A DNA stretch of 64,000 nt from Alicyclobacillus mali. GTDB lineage: Bacteria; Bacillota; Bacilli; Alicyclobacillales; Alicyclobacillaceae. Both the position numbers and the translations under genes were made by a program. Below, one piece after another: positions 1 through 6,992 of the stretch. Location: NCBI RefSeq assembly GCF_017329565.1, contig NZ_JAFMTT010000002.1. One strand, given 5' to 3'. Numbering within the stretch: position 1 is the stretch's first letter; the number at the start of each line of letters is the position of its first letter. The notes under the pieces are model-generated. The model saw nothing but the letters and a program-made list of their open reading frames with translations, was not told the DNA's origin and did no database searches.

Positions 1-26
1 CGCGGAGGCTCCATGTCAAGTACGGC

Positions 27-473
27 TCAGGCAGCGCATCGGGCAGGAAATCTTGTATATTCTCGATTTTGATGTGTCCATTGTATTGACTCAATACCAG
101 TCTTTATCGCCCATGTGAATTGGCTTGCGTTCCAAGAAGAGCGAAGGCCAATGGAATCCAACGCGTTTTGCAGAATATTGAGCGGGACATACAGCTCGCC
201 AGAGTCCGAAGAACCCGTAACCCAGAGATCCATCGGGATAGAAGTCCTTCCAACGTTTATCGCCGCCTCCACAAGCGACACGTCGCCTCCTGTAGGCGGT
301 GACGCCAATCGATAGATGGTACGTTCGGCTGACATGGAACTCGCATGTGCAATCTGGACCGATGGCAAGCGATGTATCACCTGCGCTTCGAGCTTTGGCG
401 CCGCCATCCCAGTGAAAAGGAAGGCCAACGACACAGCGGCCGTGATTCGCTCAACATGACGTGATGCTCGCAT
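27..473 (-). CDS. Small secreted protein of unknown function
   Basis: Product of about 148 residues. The N-terminus is a clear signal peptide: basic Arg/His start, hydrophobic run AAVSLAFLFTGMAA, then a likely cleavage after KLEA. The mature part is mixed alpha/beta with segments such as YVPLNILQNALDSIGL followed by WAIKTG. This recalls the stalk (copper amine oxidase N-terminal-like) domains of Firmicute exported proteins, but the match is only by eye. An ATG at 473 is chosen because GAGGGGG lies 8 bases upstream. Upstream in-frame TTG (536) and ATG (515) starts would add a long, very basic leader. It runs convergent with nothing in view and could belong to a gene set left of the window. Function unknown. 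Confidence 0.6.
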   Translation of the reverse strand: MRASRHVERITAAVSLAFLFTGMAAPKLEAQVIHRLPSVQIAHASSMSAERTIYRLASPPTGGDVSLVEAAINVGRTSIPMDLWVTGSSDSGELYVPLNILQNALDSIGLRSSWNASQFTWAIKTGIESIQWTHQNREYTRFPARCAA

Positions 474-625
474 CCCCCGCGCTCCCCCTCGCCTTTGACG
501 GTTGTGAGAAGGCATTTCTCCTCGCGCCGCGCTCAATCCTTCTGGTCCTCAACATCGGGGAAGCGTATTTTGCGAGTGGCAGCGGATCCGTGCCAATCCG
601 ATCTCTTGTAACCGTTGAAGTCCCA

Positions 626-964
626 CTACGGCCGTATCGTCACCGGCGTTCCTAACGGCACCGTGTGCGCCAGCCAGGTGACGTCCTCGTTGTACATGCG
701 GATACACCCGTGCGAGACGAGCTTGCCGATGCTCGACGGATCGTTCGTGCCGTGAATGCCGTAGTGCGGCTTGGACAGGCCCATCCAGTACGCGCCGAAG
801 GGCCCGCCGGGATTCGGCTCCTTGTTCACGATGGTGTACTGCCCGATGGGCGTCCGGGTCACCATCCTGCCGATCCCGACGGGAAACGCGCGGAGCACCT
901 TCCCCGCTTCCAGGAGATATAGGCGCCTGTCGGAAAGATCGACGATAATTTCGTAGTTCGCCAC
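626..964 (-). CDS. L,D-transpeptidase catalytic domain (YkuD family)
   Basis: A 112-residue protein that is essentially one YkuD domain. The catalytic signature SHGCIRM sits at residues 84-90 with nucleophile Cys87, and the upstream HGTN at 71-74 supplies the conserved His. Family enzymes form 3-3 peptide crosslinks in peptidoglycan or attach proteins to it, working outside the membrane. Here there is no signal peptide, LysM or other wall-binding domain, so the protein is shorter than most relatives. It may act in the spore compartment, be exported by another route, or have a start further upstream than is visible. The fold assignment is secure; the cellular role is inferred. Confidence 0.85.
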   Translation of the reverse strand: MANYEIIVDLSDRRLYLLEAGKVLRAFPVGIGRMVTRTPIGQYTIVNKEPNPGGPFGAYWMGLSKPHYGIHGTNDPSSIGKLVSHGCIRMYNEDVTWLAHTVPLGTPVTIRP

Positions 965-1134
965 GGCTAATCGCCTCCGCCCTCAGCCTATGTGCGAGCA
1001 GTTGCTGCTGCGCATGGCGGAGGAGCGCTATGTGTTCTCGCTTGGTTTGGATTCGCCCGCGCGGCGGTTGTCGAGGTCAAGCGAGATTCTGCGCGCATGA
1101 GCTATGGCATCCTCCGACGGAAGGAGGTTAGACC

Positions 1135-1449
1135 ATGGCGCAGAAGAAGCACCTGGCGCCGCCGACGAACTTCCTCGTCGGCCTCGGAGCGACCCGTAAG
1201 GTTTCGATTCAGAATCCGGTGAGTGCATCGAGCGCGCCCATCCTCAAGGCGAACCCGTCGAGCAGCGCGGACATTCTCATCCGGCCAAACGCCTACGTGA
1301 AAGTGGTGCTCTCCGGCAACTTGCGCGAGCCCGTCATCCTCGTGGGCGCCGCGCCAAACGGGTTGTTCTACCAGCAGACCGTCACCTTGAAGCCCGGCCA
1401 AACCGTCGTGCTGCAAGCCGGATCGTATGCCAAGACATTCCGAAGCTGA
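1135..1449 (+). CDS. Conserved-looking hypothetical protein, 104 aa
   Basis: Unrecognised. A textbook ribosome binding site (GGAAGGAGG, 7-8 bases upstream) precedes the ATG. The protein has no signal peptide or membrane segment. It is Ser/Ala/Pro-rich with alternating hydrophobic strands (ILIRPNAYVKVVLSG, QTVTLKPGQTVVLQAGSY), suggesting a small all-beta fold, perhaps a phage-tail or coat-like beta sandwich. Just downstream, at about 1460-1475, GGGCGCC/GGCGCCC can form a hairpin without a T-run. A longer opposite-strand frame (1102-1503) covers the same DNA but lacks a ribosome binding site. The strong translation signal argues for the + strand reading. Confidence 0.6.
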   Translation: MAQKKHLAPPTNFLVGLGATRKVSIQNPVSASSAPILKANPSSSADILIRPNAYVKVVLSGNLREPVILVGAAPNGLFYQQTVTLKPGQTVVLQAGSYAKTFRS

Positions 1450-1508
1450 TGAACGGAACGGGCGCCCCGGCGCCCGGCCTTGCCCGAACCGGAAGCAGCA
1501 CAACTTTC

Positions 1509-1537
1509 TTTACACACTCAAATATATGTGTTAAACT
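1509..1537 (+). promoter_or_regulatory. Sigma-A type promoter for the antiporter gene
   Basis: TTTACA (1509-1514) and TAAACT (1532-1537) are separated by exactly 17 bases in an unusually AT-rich patch. The spacer and flanks also form an imperfect inverted repeat (TTTACACA / TGTGTTAAA) that could be an operator. The predicted leader to the antiporter ATG at 1708 is about 165 nt. No known riboswitch was recognised in it. Confidence 0.55.
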
Positions 1538-1707
1538 AAGGATAATCGGAATCGGGATCCCATCCCTGTCTTCCCCTTGTTGGATGCAACTTCCTACCTC
1601 GTTCGCACCCTGATTTCGAACCACTTCCGCAGGGATCGTCGCAACTTCATCGTGGACAGTGTCTCTCGCGCCGCGCCTGAACTTCGATTTGTTCAAAGGA
1701 GGCGAAA

Positions 1708-3183
1708 ATGGAGACTTTCCTGCTCATTCTTTCACTCATTTTGCTTGCGGGCGTATGGTCCGCGCACCTCGGCAATCGGTTGGGCTTTCCGGTACTCATC
1801 GGCTTCGTGACCATCGGCATGTTGCTCGGCCCGGGCGGACTTCGGCTTGGTCCCCACGTTCCCATCTCCGTCGCCCAATCCATCGGCTATCTCGCGCTCA
1901 TTCTCATCCTGTTCGAAGGCGGCCTGCACACCCCGCTCGACCGCATCCGCAGCGTGTGGAAACCCGCCCTGTCGCTCGCCACCGCGGGGGTGGTCATCAG
2001 CGGCGCCATCCTGAGCGTCATGGCGCACGCGCTGCTTCACCTCCCTTGGTACGCAGCGGCGCTTCTCGGCGTCGCGGTGAGTTCGACGGATGCCGCCTCG
2101 GTCTTCTCCATCCTCGGCCGTCAGCCGCTGCGCCGGCGTCTCGTCGACGTGCTCGAGGTCGAATCCGGCACGAACGATCCCATGGCGTTCTTTCTGACCA
2201 TCCTGCTCATTCAGTGGTCGGAACACGGCATCGGCAGACCGTGGGGTGCGCTCGGTTATGCGATCTCGACCTTCGCCCTGCAGATGGCAATGGGCCTCAT
2301 TGCGGGGGCCGTGATCGGATACCTCGGCTCGCTGGCCAATCAGCGCATCAAGCTGGACACGGGCGGCCTGTACCCGACGCTCTCCCTCGCGTTTGCGCTG
2401 CTCAGCTACAGCGTCGCCGTCCTGCTGCACGGCAGTGGCTTTCTCGCCGTCTACACCGCCGCGGTGGTGATGGGCAACCGCAGGCTCGAGCATCGCCACA
2501 GCATCCTGCGGTTTCACGAGGGGCTGTCCTGGACCATGCACATCGTGATGTTTGTCGTGCTGGGCCTGCAAATTTCCCCCGCGCGGCTTGGGTCCATCCT
2601 CGTGCCCGGCGTGCTGCTCGCCGCAGGCGCCCTCTTTCTGGCGCGGCCCGTCGCTGTGTGGATCTCGACCATCGGCATGCGCTTCTCCGCGGCGGAGAAG
2701 GTGTTTGTCTCCTGGGCCGGGCTGCGCGGCGCGGTGCCCATCGTACTCGTGATGACGGCCATGCTCTCTCCGGCCTACACGCCCGCGCCGATGCTGGATG
2801 CCGTGTTTTTCGTCGTCATTGCGTCCACCCTGATTCAGGGTCTCACCGTCCGCCCGCTCGCCGCAAAACTCGATCTGCTGGAGCGCGCCCCGTCCGGAGA
2901 TCTGCTTGAACTGGTGCGCATCGCGCGCGAAAACGCCGTGATCACGCCAATCGAGGTGGACGCTTCGTCCGATCTCGTCGGGCGAAAGATGGTCGAGATC
3001 GAGTTTCCGCAGAACACGCTGTGTTACGCAATTGTGCGAGGGGACCAGGTCATTGTGCCGCGCGGCGCGACCGAGCTTCAGGCAGGGGATCACCTGCTGA
3101 TTCTGTCGGACCGGCGAAACATCGGGCGGCTTAGGAGGCTGTTCGGCGCGGAACGAATGGGGCCGGCGGAGATGTTGCCGTAG
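1708..3183 (+). CDS. K+(Na+)/H+ antiporter, CPA1 family with TrkA-C domain
   Basis: 491 residues. About residues 1-390 form 12-13 hydrophobic segments of a sodium/hydrogen exchanger. Family landmarks are GPGG near 40 and the SSTDAASVF and EVESGTNDPMA region near 130-160, where acidic residues carry ion and proton. Residues about 400-480 form a soluble TrkA-C (RCK-C) ligand-binding domain (VGRKMVEIEFPQNTL... LQAGDHLLILSD). This is the architecture of CvrA/NhaP2-type potassium/proton antiporters, which export K+ and regulate volume or cytoplasmic pH, a plausible need in an acidophile. AAAGGAGG lies 7 bases before the ATG. It is a single gene with its own promoter about 170 bp upstream. Ion preference cannot be read from sequence alone. 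Confidence 0.9.
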   Translation: METFLLILSLILLAGVWSAHLGNRLGFPVLIGFVTIGMLLGPGGLRLGPHVPISVAQSIGYLALILILFEGGLHTPLDRIRSVWKPALSLATAGVVISGAILSVMAHALLHLPWYAAALLGVAVSSTDAASVFSILGRQPLRRRLVDVLEVESGTNDPMAFFLTILLIQWSEHGIGRPWGALGYAISTFALQMAMGLIAGAVIGYLGSLANQRIKLDTGGLYPTLSLAFALLSYSVAVLLHGSGFLAVYTAAVVMGNRRLEHRHSILRFHEGLSWTMHIVMFVVLGLQISPARLGSILVPGVLLAAGALFLARPVAVWISTIGMRFSAAEKVFVSWAGLRGAVPIVLVMTAMLSPAYTPAPMLDAVFFVVIASTLIQGLTVRPLAAKLDLLERAPSGDLLELVRIARENAVITPIEVDASSDLVGRKMVEIEFPQNTLCYAIVRGDQVIVPRGATELQAGDHLLILSDRRNIGRLRRLFGAERMGPAEMLP

Positions 3184-3321
3184 TCGCGGGGGAAAGACGT
3201 GCTGCGGGGTAGACCGCGTATGTCTCGGCGTCCGTCAGGCACCCGTTGTCCTGGTCACGCGAAGGAGAGGCATGTGAGAGGGCAGCGTTTGGTGGCCCGC
3301 GGGGACGGAAACTGGTGGCTG

Positions 3322-3344
3322 CAGGCGACTTCCAGGCGACTTCC
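3322..3344. repeat. 11-bp tandem duplication
   Basis: GGCGACTTCCA is followed directly by GGCGACTTCCG. Two copies only, in non-coding DNA; probably a slippage duplication with no assigned function. Confidence 0.5.
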
Positions 3345-3537
3345 GGCATGCAGAGGGCACAGAGGACGCAGAAGCGCGCGCCCAGGTGCGGACATCATGA
3401 CCGGCTTTCACCGCATCGGTTCGCATTCTCCTCGGCCTCATCGACGGACGGGTTGGGTGGGCGTACACTGGGGGCATCCTCCATGCGGATGGCGCGGCGC
3501 GTGACGGGCCGCGCAACACGGAGGAATCCGGCTCGCA

Positions 3538-3566
3538 TTGTGGTTTCGACCAGGATCTCCTATCAT
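3538..3566 (+). promoter_or_regulatory. Promoter of the Rpn-type nuclease gene
   Basis: TTGTGG (3538-3543), a 17-base spacer and TATCAT (3561-3566). Transcription would begin near 3573, just past the possible GTG start at 3569. This favours the ATG at 3587 as the real start, with a 5' leader of only about 14 nt. Confidence 0.55.
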
Positions 3567-3586
3567 GGGTGGTGGGATACGCTTCG

Positions 3587-4381
3587 ATGCCCGGACAGGA
3601 CAGCTTACTCAAGGCGCTTACGCGCACGTTGTCAGGCGGTGCGCTTGAAGCCCTCGGCGTGCGCGGCGTAGAGACGCTCGAGCCATTCACGACCGAACTT
3701 CCCGCCAGCACGCTGAGGATGGATCGGGCGTGGAGGATGGCAAACGGCGACGTGTTTCACCTGGAATTCCAGGATCGCCGCGAGCGCACGCTTCACCGCT
3801 TTTTGGAATACGATGCCCGCCTTGCCAATCAGGTCAAGGCCAGAATTCGCACGGTCGTCTTGTACCACGCGCATGTTGCCAGCGCGCCGCAGGAGTTGGA
3901 CATCGGCACCGCCATCTATCGCGTGGAAAACGTGTTCCTCTCCGCGCTCGACGGCGATGGCGCACTGGACGAAGTTGAAGCTCACCTTCGCGTGGGACGA
4001 TGGGAACCCGCCGATCGCCTTCGGCTGGGTCTCGCGCTCTCGATGCGCGTCGAAGACCGCCATCAAGCCATGGCCCGCGTGCTCAACCTACTCCCGCGCG
4101 TTCCGGACGACGAAGAGCGCGAACTCGTGGCGAGCGCCGTCCTCGCGTTCGGTGACAGGGCGTTGTCAGACGAAGACCGCAGGAAATTGCGGAAGGAGCT
4201 GAAGAACGTGTTCCGCATGGCAGAAGAACTGTATGAAGACGGTCGCCACGACGGCAAACAACAGGCTGCTGAGGACATTGCACACCGCCTGCTGGCCGAA
4301 GGCGTGCCCGTCGACGTTGTGGAAAAAGCGACGGGCCTGCCTCGCGAAAGACTTGAACAGATGCAGAGCGAGGTCCACTGA
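3587..4381 (+). CDS. Rpn/transposase-like PD-(D/E)XK nuclease family protein
   Basis: 264 residues from the ATG at 3587. The N-terminal third carries the hallmark of the Rpn (recombination-promoting nuclease) / PD-(D/E)XK nuclease-transposase family: MDRAWRMANGDVFHLEFQ, in which an Asp and the Glu and Gln of HLEFQ form the metal site, followed by RFLEYDARLA. The C-terminal half is helical and charged and ends in a short helix-turn-helix-like module (VPVDVVEKATGLPRERLEQM) typical of these proteins. Relatives cut DNA and have been linked to RecA-independent recombination and phage defence. No terminal inverted repeats or target duplication surround it, so it looks resident rather than mobile. 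An alternative GTG start at 3569 lies upstream of the predicted transcription start. Confidence 0.75.
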   Translation: MPGQDSLLKALTRTLSGGALEALGVRGVETLEPFTTELPASTLRMDRAWRMANGDVFHLEFQDRRERTLHRFLEYDARLANQVKARIRTVVLYHAHVASAPQELDIGTAIYRVENVFLSALDGDGALDEVEAHLRVGRWEPADRLRLGLALSMRVEDRHQAMARVLNLLPRVPDDEERELVASAVLAFGDRALSDEDRRKLRKELKNVFRMAEELYEDGRHDGKQQAAEDIAHRLLAEGVPVDVVEKATGLPRERLEQMQSEVH

Positions 4382-4400
4382 CACGCAGGTGCGTCGGTCC

Positions 4401-4829
4401 TCACGTGGTCGATGGGCCGAGCACCGCACGCTGAAGGTCTTCGGTCAGCTTGCGCCTCCAGCCGCCCTCCATGATCTGGCGAATGACGGCGTGCGACTGG
4501 CCTGTGGGCGACACATGATCATCGTCCCACCCTGCGTGCCGCAGCGTCACGCGCGTGGTGCGCCCATCCAGTGGCTCCAGGATGAATTCCACGCTCCAAT
4601 GGGCGTCCCAGTCAAACGCGAAGCGAGTCGGCGGTTCGACAGCGATGACTCGGCATGGCGAGTCTCCCTACGGCCCCGCGTGCAGGAAGAACGGTTCGTC
4701 CTCGATGGGACGGAGGGTGCTCCCCATGAACCACGCGCCGAGTCCGTCCGCCGTCGCGACGTACGGCCAGATTTTCTCCGGTGACGCCTCGATCACCACG
4801 TCCAATACGATGTCTGGGAGTTTGGCCAT
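4401..4829 (-). pseudogene. SRPBCC/AHSA1 domain gene split by an in-frame TAG
   Basis: Reading from an ATG at 4829 (AGAGGTG about 9 bases upstream, overlapping the end of the preceding SDR gene) gives MAKLPDIVLDVVIEASPEKI, then WPYVATADGLGAWFMG and a TAG at 4668-4670. The same frame continues past it with CRVIAVEPPTRFAFDW and then HWSVEFILEPLDGRTTRVTL, ending with a QIMEGGWRRKLTEDL helix before the true stop at 4401. Both halves are what an Aha1/polyketide-cyclase-like SRPBCC protein of about 142 residues should look like, so one amber codon is the only damage. A CAG to TAG or TGG to TAG change would explain it. The product was probably a small hydrophobic-ligand-binding protein. A sequencing error is the main alternative. 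Confidence 0.75.
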
Positions 4830-4838
4830 GTTCTCGCA

Positions 4839-5606
4839 TCACCTCTTGAACGACAGCGCGCCGTCGTCCACGCAGATGGCATGGCCGTTGATAAACCGCG
4901 CGTCGTCCGACGCCAAAAAGGCGACCACGCGGGCGATCTCGTCCGGCTCCGCCATGCGCCGGCGCATGTGCGCCCGCTGAATCGTGTTCCACACGCGCTC
5001 GTCCTGCCGCCAGTTGTCGACGAGGCCCGTGTTCACCATGCCCGGCGCCACCGCGACGACGCGGATGTTGTGGCGGGCGAGATCGAGCGCCGCGGCCTTC
5101 GTCATGGCCACGACCGCCGCCTTGCTCGCGTGGTACGGGAGCTGGTTCCTGTCCGCGATGAACGCGTAAATCGACGCCGTGTTGATGATGACACCGCCCG
5201 TGCCTGCCTGGCGCATGTATCGCGCCGCCGCACGCATGCCGTAAAAGACGCCATGCTGGTTGATGGATACGACGCGAAAGTATTCCTCCGGCGGATCGTC
5301 CAGGAAATTTCGCGCGCCGTCGCCAAACACGCCGGCGTTGTTGAACATGATGTCGAGGCGGGAGAATCGCGCCACCGCCGCATCGACAAGCGCGTTCACG
5401 CTCGCCTCGTCCGTGACGTCAACGAACATCCCTTCCGCCTCGCCGCCCCCCGCCCGGATCTCATCGGCAACGCGCCGCGCGCCCGCCTCGTCGCGATCCG
5501 CCACCACCACGCGCACGCCGCGCTCGGCCAAACGGCGCGCCGTCGCGCTGCCGATGCCGCCCGCGCCGCCCGTCACGATGGCCACGCGGCCCTCCATGTC
5601 CCTCAT
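4839..5606 (-). CDS. Short-chain dehydrogenase/reductase (SDR)
   Basis: 255 residues from ATG 5606, chosen because AGGAGGAGG lies 8 bases upstream; an upstream in-frame start at 5648 has no comparable site. Classical SDR: TGGAGGIG (residues 12-19) binds the dinucleotide, NNAG is at 89-92, and the catalytic set is Ser145, Tyr158 and Lys162 (YHASK). The VVVADRD end of strand 2 favours NAD(H) over NADP(H). The substrate is unknown. Its operon neighbours, a FabL-like enoyl reductase and a hotdog thioesterase, suggest acyl-chain or hydroxyacyl chemistry. The start overlaps the end of the thioesterase gene by 4 bp (ATGA), and its own stop overlaps the ribosome binding site of the next gene. Confidence 0.85.
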   Translation of the reverse strand: MRDMEGRVAIVTGGAGGIGSATARRLAERGVRVVVADRDEAGARRVADEIRAGGGEAEGMFVDVTDEASVNALVDAAVARFSRLDIMFNNAGVFGDGARNFLDDPPEEYFRVVSINQHGVFYGMRAAARYMRQAGTGGVIINTASIYAFIADRNQLPYHASKAAVVAMTKAAALDLARHNIRVVAVAPGMVNTGLVDNWRQDERVWNTIQRAHMRRRMAEPDEIARVVAFLASDDARFINGHAICVDDGALSFKR

Positions 5607-6010
5607 GCCAGCGCCTCCTCCTGATAGGCCCTGAGCCGCTCCCGCCAAAACGCGGGGATGGGCTCCGGCCGCCCGTTCTCGTCCACGTGCACGTACACCG
5701 TCTCCGCGCGGAAGATGGACTCGCCCTCGCGCGTCATCAGAAATTCCAGCGTCACGCTCGTGTTTCCAATGCGTTTCGGCCGCACCCAGATGGACAGCTT
5801 GTCCCGCCAGCGCGCCGGTTTGAGAAAGGTCTGCGTGGACGTGGCGATGACGGTGGTCGGCACGTCGTCATAGAGCCTCAATTCGCTCCGGAAAAACTCC
5901 TGATAGGCGAGATCGAGGTACATCAGATAATTGGCGTTGAACACGATGCGCTGAGCGTCCACCTCGGACCATCGCACCTCGAGATCGTAGTGATAGCGAA
6001 ACCCTTCCAT
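5603..6010 (-). CDS. Acyl-CoA/acyl-ACP thioesterase, hotdog fold (4HBT, YbgC/FadM type)
   Basis: 135 residues from ATG 6010, preceded by GAGGTGA. The N-terminal VRWSEVDAQRIVFNANYLMYLD is the 4-hydroxybenzoyl-CoA thioesterase signature, where the Asp of SEVDAQ (the WSDVDxxGHV motif in relatives) is catalytic. The following helix YQEFFRS and the two strands with YVHVDENGRPEPIP complete the hotdog. Such enzymes hydrolyse acyl-CoA or acyl-ACP thioesters in the cytoplasm. It is the middle gene of a tight operon between the FabL-like reductase (16 bp upstream) and the SDR gene (4-bp overlap), consistent with fatty-acyl turnover or chain release. Confidence 0.85.
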   Translation of the reverse strand: MEGFRYHYDLEVRWSEVDAQRIVFNANYLMYLDLAYQEFFRSELRLYDDVPTTVIATSTQTFLKPARWRDKLSIWVRPKRIGNTSVTLEFLMTREGESIFRAETVYVHVDENGRPEPIPAFWRERLRAYQEEALA

Positions 6011-6025
6011 GTCGTTCACCTCGCG

Positions 6026-6802
6026 TCACGGCAGGACGAGCGTCACGCCGCCGTCCACGCGCACCGTCTGACCCCGGATCATCTCCGCCTCGGGCGAACA
6101 CAAAAAGAGCGCGAGATTCGCCACGTCGTCCGGCGTCACCATCCGGTGATACGGCATCTTTTCCTCGAGCTTCTTCAGCGTCTGATCCATGTCCGGGAAG
6201 TGATCCAGCGCGTCCGTGAGGACCGCGCCGGCCGAGATGCAGTTCACGTTGATCCTGCGCGGCCCGAGCTCCACGGCAAAGTAGCGCACCATCGATTCGA
6301 GCGCGGCCTTGCTCGTGCCGACCGACAAATAGTACGGAAACACGCGATCCGCCCCGAACGACGAGATGGCGAGCATGGCGCCGCCCTCCGGCATGAGCTT
6401 CGCGGCCTGCTGCGCGCCGATGAGAAACGCCCGGGCGTTCACGTCGACGGTCCAGTCAAAGCCCTTCGTGTCCACCTCAAGCGCCGCGCGGTTGCGGCCC
6501 GAGGCGGCGTTGTGGATGAAGACGTCCAGGCGGCCGAACACTTCGCGCACCTCGTCAAACAGCGCGACAATCTTCTCCTCCTGCGCCATGTTGGCGCGCA
6601 CGGCGATGGCCCGCCTGCCCATCTGCTCGATCTCGGCCACGACCTCGCGGGCGAGATCGCCATTCCGGAAGTAATTCACCACCACGTGAGCGCCTTCTTC
6701 GGCGAAGCGAATGGCGAGCCGGCGGCCGATGCCGCGCGAGCTGCCGGTGACGAGCACCACCTTATCTTCAAAGCGCCGAGGCGCCCGCCCTGTCTCAGCC
6801 AA
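6026..6802 (-). CDS. fabL: Enoyl-[acyl-carrier-protein] reductase III (FabL-like)
   Basis: 258 residues. SDR fold with TGSSRGIG at 19-26. The active site is Tyr158-x6-Lys165 (YLSVGTSK), the spacing that separates enoyl-ACP reductases from ordinary YxxxK dehydrogenases. The C-terminal EMIRGQTVRVDGG matches Bacillus FabL closely from memory. It would reduce trans-2-enoyl-ACP with NADPH in the last step of fatty acid elongation. The start is TTG at 6802, with GGAGG 7 bases upstream. It heads an operon with a thioesterase, an SDR and a broken SRPBCC gene. It is divergent from fabF, so two fatty acid synthase genes share one control region. Confidence 0.85.
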   Translation of the reverse strand: MAETGRAPRRFEDKVVLVTGSSRGIGRRLAIRFAEEGAHVVVNYFRNGDLAREVVAEIEQMGRRAIAVRANMAQEEKIVALFDEVREVFGRLDVFIHNAASGRNRAALEVDTKGFDWTVDVNARAFLIGAQQAAKLMPEGGAMLAISSFGADRVFPYYLSVGTSKAALESMVRYFAVELGPRRINVNCISAGAVLTDALDHFPDMDQTLKKLEEKMPYHRMVTPDDVANLALFLCSPEAEMIRGQTVRVDGGVTLVLP

Positions 6803-6841
6803 GCTACATCCTCCATTCCACGGGAAGCCAATCCTCGCTCC

Positions 6842-6870
6842 ATGATACCAAACGCAGGGCGCCTTGTCCC
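6842..6870 (-). promoter_or_regulatory. Promoter of the fabL operon
   Basis: Read on the minus strand: GGGACA (6870-6865), a 17-base spacer and TATCAT (6847-6842). The leader to the TTG start at 6802 is about 35 nt. Confidence 0.5.
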
Positions 6871-6901
6871 AGCCAAATTCGTCGCCTGGCGCCGGTGGAC
6901 G

Positions 6902-6938
6902 TGGTATGATAGAGATGGAACTAGCACCAAGTCATAAA
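6902..6938 (+). promoter_or_regulatory. fabF extended -10 promoter with FapR-like operator
   Basis: TGG-TATGAT (6902-6910) is an extended -10 element; no good -35 is visible. Starting about 10 bases further on, 6921-6938 reads CTAGCACCAAGTCATAAA. This agrees at 12 of 18 positions with the remembered FapR box TTAGTACCTRGTACTAAT of Bacillus, keeping the spaced TAG, ACC, AGT and TAA blocks. FapR represses lipid genes until malonyl-CoA binds it. A bound repressor here would cover the start of the fabF transcript. Confidence 0.5.
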
Positions 6939-6992
6939 TTTGTGCGGGCGGTTCAGATTCACGTAGAGTCTGACAGCGAGAGGAGAACCTTC

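Larger units (their letters stand above)
3184..3586. other. 403-bp intergenic stretch without a convincing gene
   Basis: Several frames are open across this stretch on both strands, but they are Arg-rich, lack ribosome binding sites and resemble no family. It contains a short 11-bp tandem duplication (3322-3344) and, at its right end, the promoter of the following nuclease gene (3538-3566). No RNA gene or clear terminator for the antiporter was found. Confidence 0.5.

Noticed and set aside
1659..2909. Long Arg/His-rich open frame on the plus strand, and 1732-3093 on the minus strand
   Set aside because: Both overlap the antiporter gene, which has membrane helices, a clear family and a ribosome binding site. 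In high-GC DNA shadow frames of this composition are expected.
3322..3344. Start of a CRISPR-like repeat
   Set aside because: Only two abutting 11-bp copies with no spacers and no cas genes.
4401..4829. Frameshift as the cause of the broken SRPBCC gene
   Set aside because: Counting codons shows that both halves are in the same frame; the only lesion is the TAG at 4668-4670.
5687..6937. 416-codon frame antisense to the thioesterase and fabL genes
   Set aside because: Shadow of recognised genes; no ribosome binding site and no family resemblance.
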